A stretch of 21,814 bases of DNA from JAQBQQ01 sp964633955 (GCA_964633955.1 CAZWIA010000018.1:1-21814); one strand, 5' to 3'. Positions 7,981 through 14,663 are shown, counted from the stretch's first letter. Notes: generated from the sequence alone by a model not told the origin. A program made the numbers and translations.

Positions 7981-8000
7981 ACCTTTGCGCAGTAAAGGTT
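7980..8000 (+). terminator. Hairpin directly after tRNA-fMet
   Basis: AACCTTT and AAAGGTT form a perfect 7-bp stem around a 7-nt loop starting at the last base of the tRNA CCA end. No T tract follows, so it may be a processing signal or weak terminator rather than a classical intrinsic terminator. Confidence 0.35.
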
Positions 8001-8107
8001 GCCGGCCGTAGCTCTGCCTCGTGCAAGCTAAAGCGGCACTGCGTCTGCGCTACAGTTGATAGGCCAGCAGAGCGGCGGAGCGGCTGTACGTGGCGCGGCC
8101 ACGCGGC

Positions 8108-8569
8108 TCAGACGTTCGCGTCCCGTAATCCCTTCTTCAGCTGCTCCAACCGGTCCCGGCCAAACAGGTACAGTTTCCAGTGCTCCAGGATGGGCAGGCT
8201 GCGCAGGTACTCCTCCAGCGCCGCCTGGTCCTGGACGGTTTCCTCTGCGGAGGAACCCGGCAGGGGAGCGGGAGACTGCTCAATCAGCAGGAGCTTCTCC
8301 CCCGGCCGGAGCCGGTTGAAGTTCTCCTTGGCGTACTTGTCCACGTACTGGGACGACCGGTAGTACTCCAGGTCCCACCGGCTGGCCTCAACCCGCCCGG
8401 CCAGCAACCGGTTCTCCTCCGCCATCTTCTTCAGGTCATCCTCAAAGAGCGTGTTGCGGTAGAAGGAAACGGCAAGGCCGAACGCCATGAACCCCACCAC
8501 GGTGAGGCCTATGACGATCGTGAGCTGCTTGCTCACCGGCTCCAGCTGGCGATAGAAGGCGGAGGCCAC
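8108..8569 (-). CDS. Septum formation initiator family (FtsB/DivIC-like) protein
   Basis: About 153 aa with DivIC/FtsB architecture: a short N-terminal cytoplasmic part, one membrane segment (LTIVIGLTVVGFMAFGLAVSF), a short coiled coil (DDLKKMAEENRLLAGRVEASR), and a region resembling the conserved YVDKYAKENFNRLRPGEKLLLI motif of the family (normally E..AREELGLVKPGE). Such proteins form the bitopic FtsQ-B-L complex that couples division to septal wall synthesis. The open frame extends to an ATG at 8617, but that lies in a palindromic repeat (8611-8643), so I prefer the GTG at 8569; a GTG at 8536 is also possible. The start is uncertain. It is divergent from murC, consistent with an envelope and division role. 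Confidence 0.75.
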   Translation of the reverse strand: MASAFYRQLEPVSKQLTIVIGLTVVGFMAFGLAVSFYRNTLFEDDLKKMAEENRLLAGRVEASRWDLEYYRSSQYVDKYAKENFNRLRPGEKLLLIEQSPAPLPGSSAEETVQDQAALEEYLRSLPILEHWKLYLFGRDRLEQLKKGLRDANV

Positions 8570-8610
8570 GGGATGGCAGCTTACCAGAATGCATGTGAAT
8601 GTTGAGTCAT

Positions 8611-8643
8611 GAATCATGAATTATGGTCCATCATTCATGATTC
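8611..8643. repeat. Near-perfect 16-bp palindrome, ATGAATCATGAAT family
   Basis: GAATCATGAATTATGG (8611-8626) and CCATCATTCATGATTC (8628-8643) are inverted copies with 15 of 16 matches and a single base between them. It is AT-rich in a GC-rich region and located in the divergent spacer between the FtsB-like gene and murC. It could extrude as a cruciform; with so short a loop it is more likely a repeat element than an RNA terminator. Confidence 0.75.
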
Positions 8644-8663
8644 GTACTTCCTGATTCCGTATG

Positions 8664-8690
8664 TTGCTTCCGTTCAAAACCCTCTAGAAT
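8664..8690 (+). promoter_or_regulatory. Putative murC promoter
   Basis: TTGCTT (8664-8669) and TAGAAT (8685-8690) separated by 15 nt, slightly short. The -10 box ends 16 nt before the murC ATG, giving a leader of about 10 nt. Confidence 0.4.
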
Positions 8691-8706
8691 CCGCAAGAAC
8701 GGAACT

Positions 8707-9993
8707 ATGCGCATCTTCTGCAGTGGCATCGGCGGCATCGGGCTCTCGGCGTACGCCGCGCTGGAGCGCGAAGCGGGGCATGACGTGTTCGGCAGTGACC
8801 GATCGGAAAGCCCCATCCTGGATTCCCTGCGCGAGCAGGGCGTGACAGTCAGCCTGAATCAGGATGGCAGCGCGCTCCCGGAGGACCTGGAACTCTTTGT
8901 CTACTCTGAAGCCATCCCGCCTTCCGCCCCGGAGCGGCTGCGCGCATCCGAGCTGGGCGTGACGCAGCTCTCCTACCCGGAAGCGCTCTCCCGCCTCACG
9001 GAGGCCCACACGCTCATCGCCGCGTGCGGCACGCACGGCAAATCCTCCACCACCGCCATGGCCGCGCGCCTCTTGATGGAGACGGGACGGGATCCCACCG
9101 TGGTGGTGGGGACCAAGGTGAAGGAGCTGGACGGCAAGAACTGGCGCCGCGGCGGCAGCAGCCTCTTCCTGATCGAAGCTTGCGAGTACCGCAAGTCCTT
9201 CCACTTCTACCGGCCGCAGATCGTGCTCATGACCAACTGCGACGGCGATCACTATGACTACTACAAAAGCAAGGAGCTCTACCTGGAGGCATTCCGGGAC
9301 TTCATCCGGTTTCTGCCGCAATCCGGCACCGTGATCACCCACATGGGGGATCCGGACTGCGCGCGCGTTGCGGGGGAGAGCGACCGGAAGATCCTGGACG
9401 CCGACCAGTTCCCGCTCATCGATCTGGCGACCCCCGGTCTCCACATGCAGCAGAACGCGCAGCTGGTCCTGGCACTGGCGAACTTGCTGGACATCCCGCA
9501 GGAGGAAGCCGTTGAGGCGCTCAAGCCTTTTGCCGGCACCTGGCGGCGCATGGAGTTCAAGGGAACTACGGAGAACGGTGTGACCGTGGTGGATGACTAC
9601 GCGCACCACCCGCGGGAGATCCGCGCCACGCTCAAGGCCCTGCGTAACCGCTATCCCAACCGCCGCATCGTCTGCGTGTTCCAGCCGCACACCCACAACC
9701 GCACGCTCTCCCTGTACCAGGATTTTCTCCCGTGCTTTGCGGACTGTGACTTGCTCCTCATCCCCAATGTCTACGACGCGCGCACGGATACGGAGACGGA
9801 TCTGGTGGACGCGGGCAAGCTGGTGAAAGACATTGCCGCGGCATCCCAGATCCCCGTCCGCCACACCAAATCCCTCAAGCGGACAGAGGAGCTTCTGCGA
9901 TCGGAAATCCTAGAGGACGGCGACGTGCTCCTCTGCATGGGAGCGGGGGATATCACGGAACTGGCGGACGCCATGCTGCCGCAGCCGGCCTGA
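8707..9993 (+). CDS. murC: UDP-N-acetylmuramate--L-alanine ligase (MurC)
   Basis: A 428-aa cytoplasmic Mur ligase that joins L-Ala to UDP-MurNAc with ATP, the first peptide step of peptidoglycan synthesis. The N-terminal Rossmann-like UDP-binding loop is GIGGIG (7-12). The ATP P-loop is GTHGKSSTT (108-116). The metal-site region EACEYRKSF (157-165) corresponds to EADE.D in classic MurC, with Cys in place of Asp. NCDGDHYDYY (177-186), DDYAHHP (296-302), FQPHTHNRT (325-333) and a YDAR motif in the C-terminal domain are MurC-type rather than MurD/E/F. It is slightly shorter than the usual ~460 aa. Mpl is a related alternative, but length and motifs favour MurC. It is followed by the glycosidase-domain protein and MurJ on the same strand, each with its own promoter. 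Confidence 0.9.
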   Translation: MRIFCSGIGGIGLSAYAALEREAGHDVFGSDRSESPILDSLREQGVTVSLNQDGSALPEDLELFVYSEAIPPSAPERLRASELGVTQLSYPEALSRLTEAHTLIAACGTHGKSSTTAMAARLLMETGRDPTVVVGTKVKELDGKNWRRGGSSLFLIEACEYRKSFHFYRPQIVLMTNCDGDHYDYYKSKELYLEAFRDFIRFLPQSGTVITHMGDPDCARVAGESDRKILDADQFPLIDLATPGLHMQQNAQLVLALANLLDIPQEEAVEALKPFAGTWRRMEFKGTTENGVTVVDDYAHHPREIRATLKALRNRYPNRRIVCVFQPHTHNRTLSLYQDFLPCFADCDLLLIPNVYDARTDTETDLVDAGKLVKDIAAASQIPVRHTKSLKRTEELLRSEILEDGDVLLCMGAGDITELADAMLPQPA

Positions 9994-9994
9994 A

Positions 9995-10213
9995 GGTTAC
10001 AAGGTCACGAGTGACGAGTGATACCAACTTGCAATACAAAGGCTACGTATCGGAAGAAGGAACACTCCCTCCTCCCGTACGCCGTAGCGGGATGAGTACC
10101 ATGCGGCACAAAGAGCGACCGCAAGTTCGTATCATCTCAATCGCGAAGGCGTATGACAAGGTTCGGTTTGGGATTGCTCATTCGTAACGTTGTACCCTCG
10201 TAACCTTGTAACT
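9995..10213. repeat. Nested inverted-repeat element between murC and the next gene
   Basis: Outer arms 9995-10010 and 10198-10213 match at 14 of 16 (GTTACAAGG family). Inner arms GATACCAACTTGC (10020-10032) and GCAAGTTCGTATC (10121-10133) match at 12 of 13. A further GCTACG/CGTAGC pair lies at 10042-10047 and 10083-10088. The element fills nearly the whole 246-nt spacer and contains no credible ORF. Its right arm supplies the probable -35 box of the next gene. Confidence 0.6.
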
Positions 10214-10233
10214 CTTCTGCAAGCAGCAACAAT
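10206..10233 (+). promoter_or_regulatory. Putative leaderless promoter of the glycosidase-domain gene
   Basis: TTGTAA (10206-10211), a 16-nt spacer, AACAAT (10228-10233), then 6 nt and ATG at 10240. The -10 is a weak match, but the spacing repeats the pattern of other genes; the -35 lies in the arm of a repeat. Confidence 0.4.
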
Positions 10234-10239
10234 GATTCC

Positions 10240-11058
10240 ATGCGCCGAGCCATCCTGTTGACCGCAACGCTCTTCCTCATCCCCCAGCTGACGCTGGCGG
10301 CCGCTTTTCCCAAAGACTTCAAGCTGGTAGAACGGAAACCGGGCGTCGCGCTCCTCAGCCGAGGGAGGGATTTTGTGCAGGTGATCAATCCCGCGGAGGG
10401 CGGCGCAATCCACCTCCTCACCGGGAAGGTCATGGAGTGGTCGGAGACGCTCACGCTGGAACGCAAAGGCATTGCAGACTGGTGGAACCTGGCGGAGCGA
10501 GACATGGAACGGCCCTTCAGCGTGGTGAATGGACAGTTCTTTAACCAATCCCAGGGCGACCGGGCGGCACTGGCGTTTTCGGTGAAAGCCAATGGCGCCA
10601 TCATTTCCGGCTACGCCGACCGGACCGAGTACGCGGGCAGGAAGCGCATGCTCCTCCTGGACGGGACCCGGTCGGATGTCCGGCTCTATCCCGATGATCC
10701 CGATGCACTCCTCAAGACAGACGCCCTGAACGCCATCGTGGGGCTCGACCCCAGAGCGGAGAAGCAGGCCAGCCGCCGCCGCGGACGGACGTTTTTGGGC
10801 GTGGGGAAGCGGGGCACGGTGTACATCTACAGCTCGCCCGCCACCACGCAGAACTACGTGGCCCGGATGCTCCGCAAGTTTGGCGTGAAGGAGGAGAAGA
10901 TCCTCATGCTGGACGGCGGCGGCTCCGCGTACCTGATGAAAGGCGGCAAGCAGATCCTCACGGCCGTCAAAGGACAGGAAATTCCGGCCCGCGCGTTGCC
11001 GCAGGTCCTGACTGTCACGTCCGGGAACGCGTCCCGGACCACCGCCCGCGCGGAGTAG
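10240..11058 (+). CDS. Exported phosphodiester glycosidase (NAGPA/DUF2233) domain protein
   Basis: A 272-aa protein. An N-terminal signal peptide (basic MRR, hydrophobic ILLTATLFLIPQLTLA, cleavage likely after the Ala run at about 20-23) indicates export. The rest matches the NAGPA/DUF2233 fold: VVNGQFFNQSQGDRAALAFS (about 91-110) and the hallmark MLDGGGSAYL (about 223-232) followed by a strand-rich C-terminus ending PQVLTVTSG. Family members (mammalian uncovering enzyme, bacterial YngK/NagPA-type proteins) cleave sugar phosphodiesters. In bacteria the domain is often linked to cell-wall or exopolysaccharide turnover. The position between murC and murJ supports an envelope role. The substrate cannot be told from sequence. 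Confidence 0.85.
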   Translation: MRRAILLTATLFLIPQLTLAAAFPKDFKLVERKPGVALLSRGRDFVQVINPAEGGAIHLLTGKVMEWSETLTLERKGIADWWNLAERDMERPFSVVNGQFFNQSQGDRAALAFSVKANGAIISGYADRTEYAGRKRMLLLDGTRSDVRLYPDDPDALLKTDALNAIVGLDPRAEKQASRRRGRTFLGVGKRGTVYIYSSPATTQNYVARMLRKFGVKEEKILMLDGGGSAYLMKGGKQILTAVKGQEIPARALPQVLTVTSGNASRTTARAE

Positions 11059-11132
11059 GGGATACGGGGTTTTCACGATTGTTTATCTTGTTTCCGTTTC
11101 GGATTTCGAGCTTGAGAGTTGGAAATTGCTCG

Positions 11133-11160
11133 TTCCCTGACCATCCCGTTCCGCTATCCT
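11133..11160 (+). promoter_or_regulatory. Putative leaderless promoter of murJ
   Basis: TTCCCT (11133-11138), a 16-nt spacer, TATCCT (11155-11160), then GCCTCC (6 nt) and GTG at 11167. It selects this GTG over an in-frame TTG at 11119. Confidence 0.5.
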
Positions 11161-11166
11161 GCCTCC

Positions 11167-12471
11167 GTGCGCTTCCTCCGCCCCCTCCTCTCCCAAGACC
11201 GCCTGGCCGGCGGGGCGCTGGTCCTGGCTGTCACGCAGTTCGGCGCGTCCGTCGCGGGCCTCCTGCGCGACCGGGCGCTCTACCGGACATTCCCGGAACT
11301 GGGAATCACGGATGTCTACTACGCCGCCTTCCGGCCCTCTGACCTCCTCTTCCAGGTGGGCGTCATGTCCGCCATGGGGACCGTCATGGTGCCGCTCCTG
11401 GCGCAGTACCGGTCCCGTGACGACCAGCCGGGCATGAGCCGGCTGCTCGGCGGCACCATGGGCCTGGGCGCCGCGTTCTTTGGCGGTCTGGCACTGCTCC
11501 TAGCGCTCGCCATGCCGTCCCTGGCGCCGTTCCTGGTGCAGTTTGAAGGCGAGCAGCTGGCGCTCTATGTCCAGTTTGCCCGTCTGGCGCTGCTCATTAA
11601 CTTCCTTTTCATCTTTGGCAACGCCGCCGGGCAGGCGCTCATCACGGTGCAGCGGTACTGGATCTACGGCCTCACGCCCATCCTCTACACGGTCGGCACC
11701 ATCCTGGGCACGCTCTTCCTCACGCCGTTCATCGGCCCGTACGGGCCCATCACCGGCACGCTCCTGGGCGCAGTGGTCTTTGTCCTCTGGCGGCTCAGCG
11801 GCATCAGTCTGGCGGGAGTCAGACCGTCACTCAGCCTCTGGCATCCGGATCTGAAGGAGATGGGCGTCCTCATGCTCCCGCGCATGCTGGCACTCGGCGC
11901 GCTGCAGGGGCAGCTCCTGTTCTTTGACCGGATCGCATCCGGCCTCAGCCAAGGCGCCATCACGGTGAACGTGGCGGCGCGCAACTTCCAGTCCGTGGTG
12001 GTGGGCGTGGTGGGCATCGCGGTGGCCCAATCCGCCTTCCCGCTCATGAGCGCCGCCATCGCACGGGGAGACCGGTCGATCTTCGGCACGTACCTGCGGA
12101 AGTCCGCACTCCTCATGCTGGCCGTAACCATCCCCAGCGCCGTGGCGCTCGCGCTGCTCTGGCGACAGGCGGCAATACTGGTGAGCCTGGAAACCGCCAT
12201 CCTGGCCTTTGCGCAGACCTTGGCCATCTATGCGGTCTCCGTCCCGTTCGAGAGCCTCAACCACCTCCTGCTGCGGTCCTTCTACGCCATGAAGGACACG
12301 CGCATTCCAGCCATTGTGAGCGTGCTCAGCGCCGCAACCAGCGTGACGGTGGCCTGGCTGACCGCGCGTCAATACGGACCGCAGGGCTTGGCAGCGGGCT
12401 TCAGCGCGGGACAGGTGCTGCAGACGGCGCTACTAGGGGGTCTGATAGCTATTCGACAGAAACAAACGTAG
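11167..12471 (+). CDS. murJ: Lipid II flippase MurJ (MVF family)
   Basis: A 434-aa polytopic membrane protein of the MOP exporter superfamily, which flips lipid II across the membrane for wall assembly. The N-terminus has MVF-family features: GLLRDRALYRTFPELGITDV and YYAAFRPSDLLFQVGVMSAM. Further hydrophobic helices run to the C-terminus, and the late motif VPFESLNHLLLRSFYAMKDT is the conserved MurJ stretch. It is shorter than typical MurJ (~510 aa, 14 helices), so one or two C-terminal helices may be missing. The start is placed at the GTG at 11167 by the -10 box 6 nt upstream; an upstream TTG at 11119 would add 16 unlikely residues. It follows murC and the glycosidase-domain gene in an envelope cluster. 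Confidence 0.9.
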   Translation: MRFLRPLLSQDRLAGGALVLAVTQFGASVAGLLRDRALYRTFPELGITDVYYAAFRPSDLLFQVGVMSAMGTVMVPLLAQYRSRDDQPGMSRLLGGTMGLGAAFFGGLALLLALAMPSLAPFLVQFEGEQLALYVQFARLALLINFLFIFGNAAGQALITVQRYWIYGLTPILYTVGTILGTLFLTPFIGPYGPITGTLLGAVVFVLWRLSGISLAGVRPSLSLWHPDLKEMGVLMLPRMLALGALQGQLLFFDRIASGLSQGAITVNVAARNFQSVVVGVVGIAVAQSAFPLMSAAIARGDRSIFGTYLRKSALLMLAVTIPSAVALALLWRQAAILVSLETAILAFAQTLAIYAVSVPFESLNHLLLRSFYAMKDTRIPAIVSVLSAATSVTVAWLTARQYGPQGLAAGFSAGQVLQTALLGGLIAIRQKQT

Positions 12472-12473
12472 CG

Positions 12474-12512
12474 GCGAGCCACCTGTAATGAGCACATTGA
12501 GTCATGGCTCGC
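12474..12512. terminator. Hairpin between convergent murJ and acylphosphatase genes
   Basis: GCGAGCCA (12474-12481) and TGGCTCGC (12505-12512) are a perfect 8-bp inverted repeat with a 23-nt loop, located just after the murJ stop and before the end of the convergent acylphosphatase gene. No T tract follows on either strand, so it is a possible bidirectional terminator or transcript-end structure. Confidence 0.4.
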
Positions 12513-12535
12513 AACTACTCAGCGCAGTGCGCCAC

Positions 12536-12805
12536 TCAATACGCGATCGTAAACCCCTCCCCGCCCTCCTGCGGCGCTTCGCGGACATCGAACCCCGTCA
12601 CGATCGCCTCCGGCGGTCCTACCCGGCACCACTCTTCCAGATCGTTCACCGCCCAGTCCGGCCCCTCCGCGTGCACCGTCACGGATCCGTCGCCGTTATT
12701 GGCCACCCATCCCTGCACGCCCAGATCCCTGGCTTTCCTGACAGTCCGATCCCGGAAGAACACCCCCTGCACGCGGCCGGTGATGTGGAACTCGCGGGAG
12801 AGCAT
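12536..12805 (-). CDS. acyP: Acylphosphatase
   Basis: An 89-aa enzyme hydrolysing acyl phosphates such as carbamoyl or 1,3-bisphosphoglycerate. The family signature is clear: FHITGRVQGVFFRDRT, with catalytic Arg in GRVQGVFFR, and GWVANNGDGSVTVHAEG with the catalytic Asn in VANNGDGSV. Length is normal for the family. The ATG at 12805 is chosen over upstream in-frame starts because homologues begin just before the first strand and because AATACT ends exactly 6 nt before it. It converges with murJ and lies downstream of nusG, but with its own promoter. Confidence 0.95.
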   Translation of the reverse strand: MLSREFHITGRVQGVFFRDRTVRKARDLGVQGWVANNGDGSVTVHAEGPDWAVNDLEEWCRVGPPEAIVTGFDVREAPQEGGEGFTIAY

Positions 12806-12811
12806 GGGAAA

Positions 12812-12840
12812 AGTATTAAGGGATGGGTATGAACGGGCAA
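12812..12840 (-). promoter_or_regulatory. Putative leaderless promoter of acyP
   Basis: On the minus strand, TTGCCC (12835-12840), a 17-nt spacer, AATACT (12812-12817), then 6 nt (TTTCCC) and ATG. It is one of the clearest examples of the 6-nt rule in this window. Confidence 0.6.
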
Positions 12841-12952
12841 GGGAAACCCCAGAAACGAGAGCGGCCATACGTGGCCGCGGTGTTCAGGGAAAAGGGGTGG
12901 ATGGCGCTCGACCACTAGGGAACCGTACGCAGTCGTCGCGGGCAAAGGGTCC

Positions 12953-12969
12953 GCGGGCAGTATGCCCGC
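12953..12969. terminator. GC-rich hairpin downstream of nusG
   Basis: GCGGGCA (12953-12959) and TGCCCGC (12963-12969) form a perfect 7-bp stem with a 3-nt loop about 70 nt after the nusG stop (minus strand). GCGGGCA occurs again at 12938-12944. No U-run follows, so terminator activity is uncertain; it may slow polymerase or protect the 3' end of the secE-nusG transcript. Confidence 0.4.
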
Positions 12970-13006
12970 TCTCGTGGATAGAAGCTTTACTTCTTCACCT
13001 GCGTAA

Positions 13007-13025
13007 TCCTTCGACAAGCTCAGGA
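13007..13025. repeat. TCCTTCGACAAGCTCAGGA element
   Basis: This 19-nt word, partly palindromic (TCCT...AGGA), lies 14 nt after the nusG stop. I recognise it from memory as a short intergenic word seen in many bacterial genomes; this cannot be checked here. One copy is present in this window. Confidence 0.45.
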
Positions 13026-13038
13026 GACATGGGCGGTA

Positions 13039-13584
13039 TTACTTCTTTTTAACTTGGGTGAAATCCAGCTCTACCGGCGTCTCACGGTCGAAGATCAGGA
13101 CCAGCACGGTGAGCTTGCCCTTGTTCACGTCCACGGAATCCACCGTGCCCTCGTAGTTCTTGAACGGCCCGTCCACGATGACCACCAGATCGCCCACCTG
13201 GAAATCGCTCTTGAACTTGGCCTCCTGCTCGCCAACTCTTCGCTCAATGACGCCAAACTCCTCCGGAGAGACCGCGACCGGGATGTTCCCGGAGCCCACA
13301 AAGCCCGTCACGTTGGGCGTGTTGCGGACCAGGTACCAGCTCTCATCCGTCACGATCATGTCCACCAGCACGTAGCCGGGAAAGAGCTTGCGCTCCTCCT
13401 CCACCGCCTCGTTCTTCTTGAACACCAGCTGCTTCTCCTTGGGCACCAGCACCTGGAAGATGTAGTCCCGCATGCCCATGGACTCCGCGCGCTGCTCCAG
13501 CGCCTGCTTCACGCTGTCCTCATACCCGGAGTAGGTGTGAATGACGTACCAATTCCGTCCCGCTCGTGGATCCTGCTTAGCCAT
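13039..13584 (-). CDS. nusG: Transcription termination/antitermination factor NusG
   Basis: A 181-aa protein. The NGN domain starts with WYVIHTYSGYEDSVKQAL and includes KLFPGYVLVDMIVTDESWYLVRNTPNVTGFVG (cited in parts: residues about 65-96). The C-terminal KOW domain contains VGDLVVIVDGPFKNYEGTV (about 126-144). NusG binds RNA polymerase near the clamp, raises processivity, and links to Rho or the ribosome (S10) through KOW. Length is standard. The ATG at 13584 lies 11 nt after the secE stop with no Shine-Dalgarno (the spacer is C-rich), so translation probably depends on coupling or non-SD initiation. It forms the usual secE-nusG pair, but rplK-rplA do not follow; acyP does. Confidence 0.98.
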   Translation of the reverse strand: MAKQDPRAGRNWYVIHTYSGYEDSVKQALEQRAESMGMRDYIFQVLVPKEKQLVFKKNEAVEEERKLFPGYVLVDMIVTDESWYLVRNTPNVTGFVGSGNIPVAVSPEEFGVIERRVGEQEAKFKSDFQVGDLVVIVDGPFKNYEGTVDSVDVNKGKLTVLVLIFDRETPVELDFTQVKKK

Positions 13585-13595
13585 GGGGTGGGGGA

Positions 13596-13787
13596 TTACA
13601 CAACAAAGGAGAGGATCGACCGGATGGCCTCTGACAGGCCCAGGTCCACGATCCCAAAGAAGACGGCAGCAAGCGCGCAGAAGCCGATCACGATCGCCGA
13701 CAGGCGGACCGCCTGGTTGCGGGTGGGCCAGCGCACCTGGTGGAGTTCAGCCAGGGATTCATTGAGGTACCGGATGATGGCGTTCAT
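13596..13787 (-). CDS. secE: Preprotein translocase subunit SecE
   Basis: A 63-aa short-type SecE: an amphipathic N-terminal helix with the conserved motif (YLNESLAELHQVRWPTRNQ, about 7-25) and one membrane helix (about 31-52, IVIGFCALAAVFFGIVDLGL). SecE clamps the SecY channel. The open frame could extend to 13898, but the extra residues are not SecE-like and cover the promoter region; the ATG at 13787 gives the normal family N-terminus. It is transcribed with nusG from the probable promoter at 13833-13861. Confidence 0.93.
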   Translation of the reverse strand: MNAIIRYLNESLAELHQVRWPTRNQAVRLSAIVIGFCALAAVFFGIVDLGLSEAIRSILSFVV

Positions 13788-13808
13788 GGAGACGAGGCGA
13801 ACCCTATC

Positions 13809-13826
13809 AAAAAAGCCCTCACGGGC
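13809..13826 (-). terminator. Intrinsic-terminator-like hairpin in the secE leader
   Basis: On the minus strand GCCC-GTGA-GGGC followed at once by six T. The stem is only 4 bp. It falls directly downstream of the best secE promoter, so the predicted transcript would begin with this hairpin. It may be an attenuator of secE-nusG or a weak terminator for lepB readthrough. Confidence 0.4.
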
Positions 13827-13832
13827 ACAGAT

Positions 13833-13861
13833 AGCGTATGGAAAATCGGGGGATCGTGCAA
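13833..13861 (-). promoter_or_regulatory. Putative secE-nusG promoter
   Basis: On the minus strand, TTGCAC (13856-13861), a 17-nt spacer, TACGCT (13833-13838). The predicted start near 13826 gives a leader of about 39 nt that begins with a terminator-like hairpin. It differs from the leaderless layout of most genes here. Confidence 0.5.
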
Positions 13862-13881
13862 GGCCAAAGGTGCGCCGAGCC

Positions 13882-13970
13882 GAATGACCAATGCTCAAGC
13901 ACCAATCATCAATGAATACTCAAATTTTCAATCAAATAAGCGTTTTACACATTCGACCATTTGGTGATTC
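13882..13970. repeat. Imperfect palindrome, GACCAATG family, between lepB and secE
   Basis: GAATGACCAATGCTC (13882-13896) and GACCATTTGGTGATTC (13955-13970) are inverted copies, 13 of 15 with one gap. The AT-rich loop contains further variants of the word (ACCAATCATCAATGAAT). Base composition contrasts strongly with the GC-rich flanks. It fills most of the spacer after lepB. Confidence 0.55.
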
Positions 13971-13983
13971 CTCGCACGGGCTA

Positions 13984-14625
13984 TCACTTCTCCGCATAGG
14001 GCGGCGGTTCAATCGCGTGGATCTTGGTGATGGGCAGCGCCACAAACCACACCCGTCCCTTGATGGCACGGCGCGGAACGAACGGCACCGGCTTCTGGCC
14101 GTTCTCCAGGGCAAAGCTCCGGGAGTCGTAGCTGCCCTCCCGGTTGTCCCCCAGGAGGAAGTACGACCCCTCCGGCACCTTGTAACTGATGGCATCCGTG
14201 TCTTCTCCCGTGGGCGGATGGCGGTAGGTGTTGCCCAAGTTCCGCTCATTGAGATACGTCTCCTCCGGCAGCTGGAGTTCCTGGTTGGAACCGGCCTCTC
14301 TGACGTACACGTATCCGTCCCGGATGGTCACCGTGTCCCCGGGCAGCCCGATCACGCGCTTGACGTAGTACTTGCTGCGCTGCTCGGTGGGCGGATGGAA
14401 GACCACCACGTCCCCGCGCTGCGGCTCCCCAATGTGATACGCCAGCTTGTTGATGACGATGTACTCCTTATCATGCAGCGTATCCAGCATGGAGTTCCCT
14501 TCCACCTGGAACGGGGAGACTAAGAACGTGCGGATGGCGGCCACAACCGCCACGATCACCACGATGTTGAAGAGCACATCCAGCAGGTGAAACAGGATGC
14601 CGTGCTGCTTGGGTTGCTGCTCCAT
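13984..14625 (-). CDS. lepB: Signal peptidase I
   Basis: A 213-aa membrane serine protease that removes Sec signal peptides. One N-terminal membrane segment (about 13-31) is followed by box B with the catalytic Ser45 in VEGNSMLDTL. Box D carries the catalytic Lys89 in YYVKRVIGLPGDTV, and the box E region is GDNREGSYDSR (about 168-178). Length and layout are typical of Gram-positive/CPR SipS-type enzymes with a single membrane anchor. The ATG is supported by TACACT ending 9 nt upstream with a TTGGCG -35. It lies upstream of secE and nusG on the same strand, grouping export functions. Confidence 0.97.
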   Translation of the reverse strand: MEQQPKQHGILFHLLDVLFNIVVIVAVVAAIRTFLVSPFQVEGNSMLDTLHDKEYIVINKLAYHIGEPQRGDVVVFHPPTEQRSKYYVKRVIGLPGDTVTIRDGYVYVREAGSNQELQLPEETYLNERNLGNTYRHPPTGEDTDAISYKVPEGSYFLLGDNREGSYDSRSFALENGQKPVPFVPRRAIKGRVWFVALPITKIHAIEPPPYAEK

Positions 14626-14634
14626 AGCGAGAGA

Positions 14635-14663
14635 AGTGTACGGGGAAAACGGGCCTGCGCCAA
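14635..14663 (-). promoter_or_regulatory. Putative lepB promoter
   Basis: On the minus strand, TTGGCG (14658-14663), a 17-nt spacer, TACACT (14635-14640), then 9 nt to the ATG. Spacing is ideal; the leader would be about 2-3 nt. Confidence 0.6.

Noticed and set aside
8674..9864. 396-aa open frame on minus over murC
   Set aside because: It lies fully antisense to murC, whose motifs are unambiguous; the His/Val/Arg/Gly-rich composition is typical of a shadow frame.
10132..11076. 314-aa open frame on minus over the glycosidase-domain gene
   Set aside because: Antisense to a gene with a signal peptide and LDGGGSA motif; it also crosses the repeat region 9995-10213.
12679..13052. Several open frames between acyP and nusG on both strands
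   Set aside because: They overlap acyP or consist of spacer with hairpins; no motif, no start-site signal, and atypical composition.
13598..13898. Longer SecE starting at 13898
   Set aside because: The extra 37 residues are not SecE-like and would overlap the predicted promoter and terminator-like hairpin.
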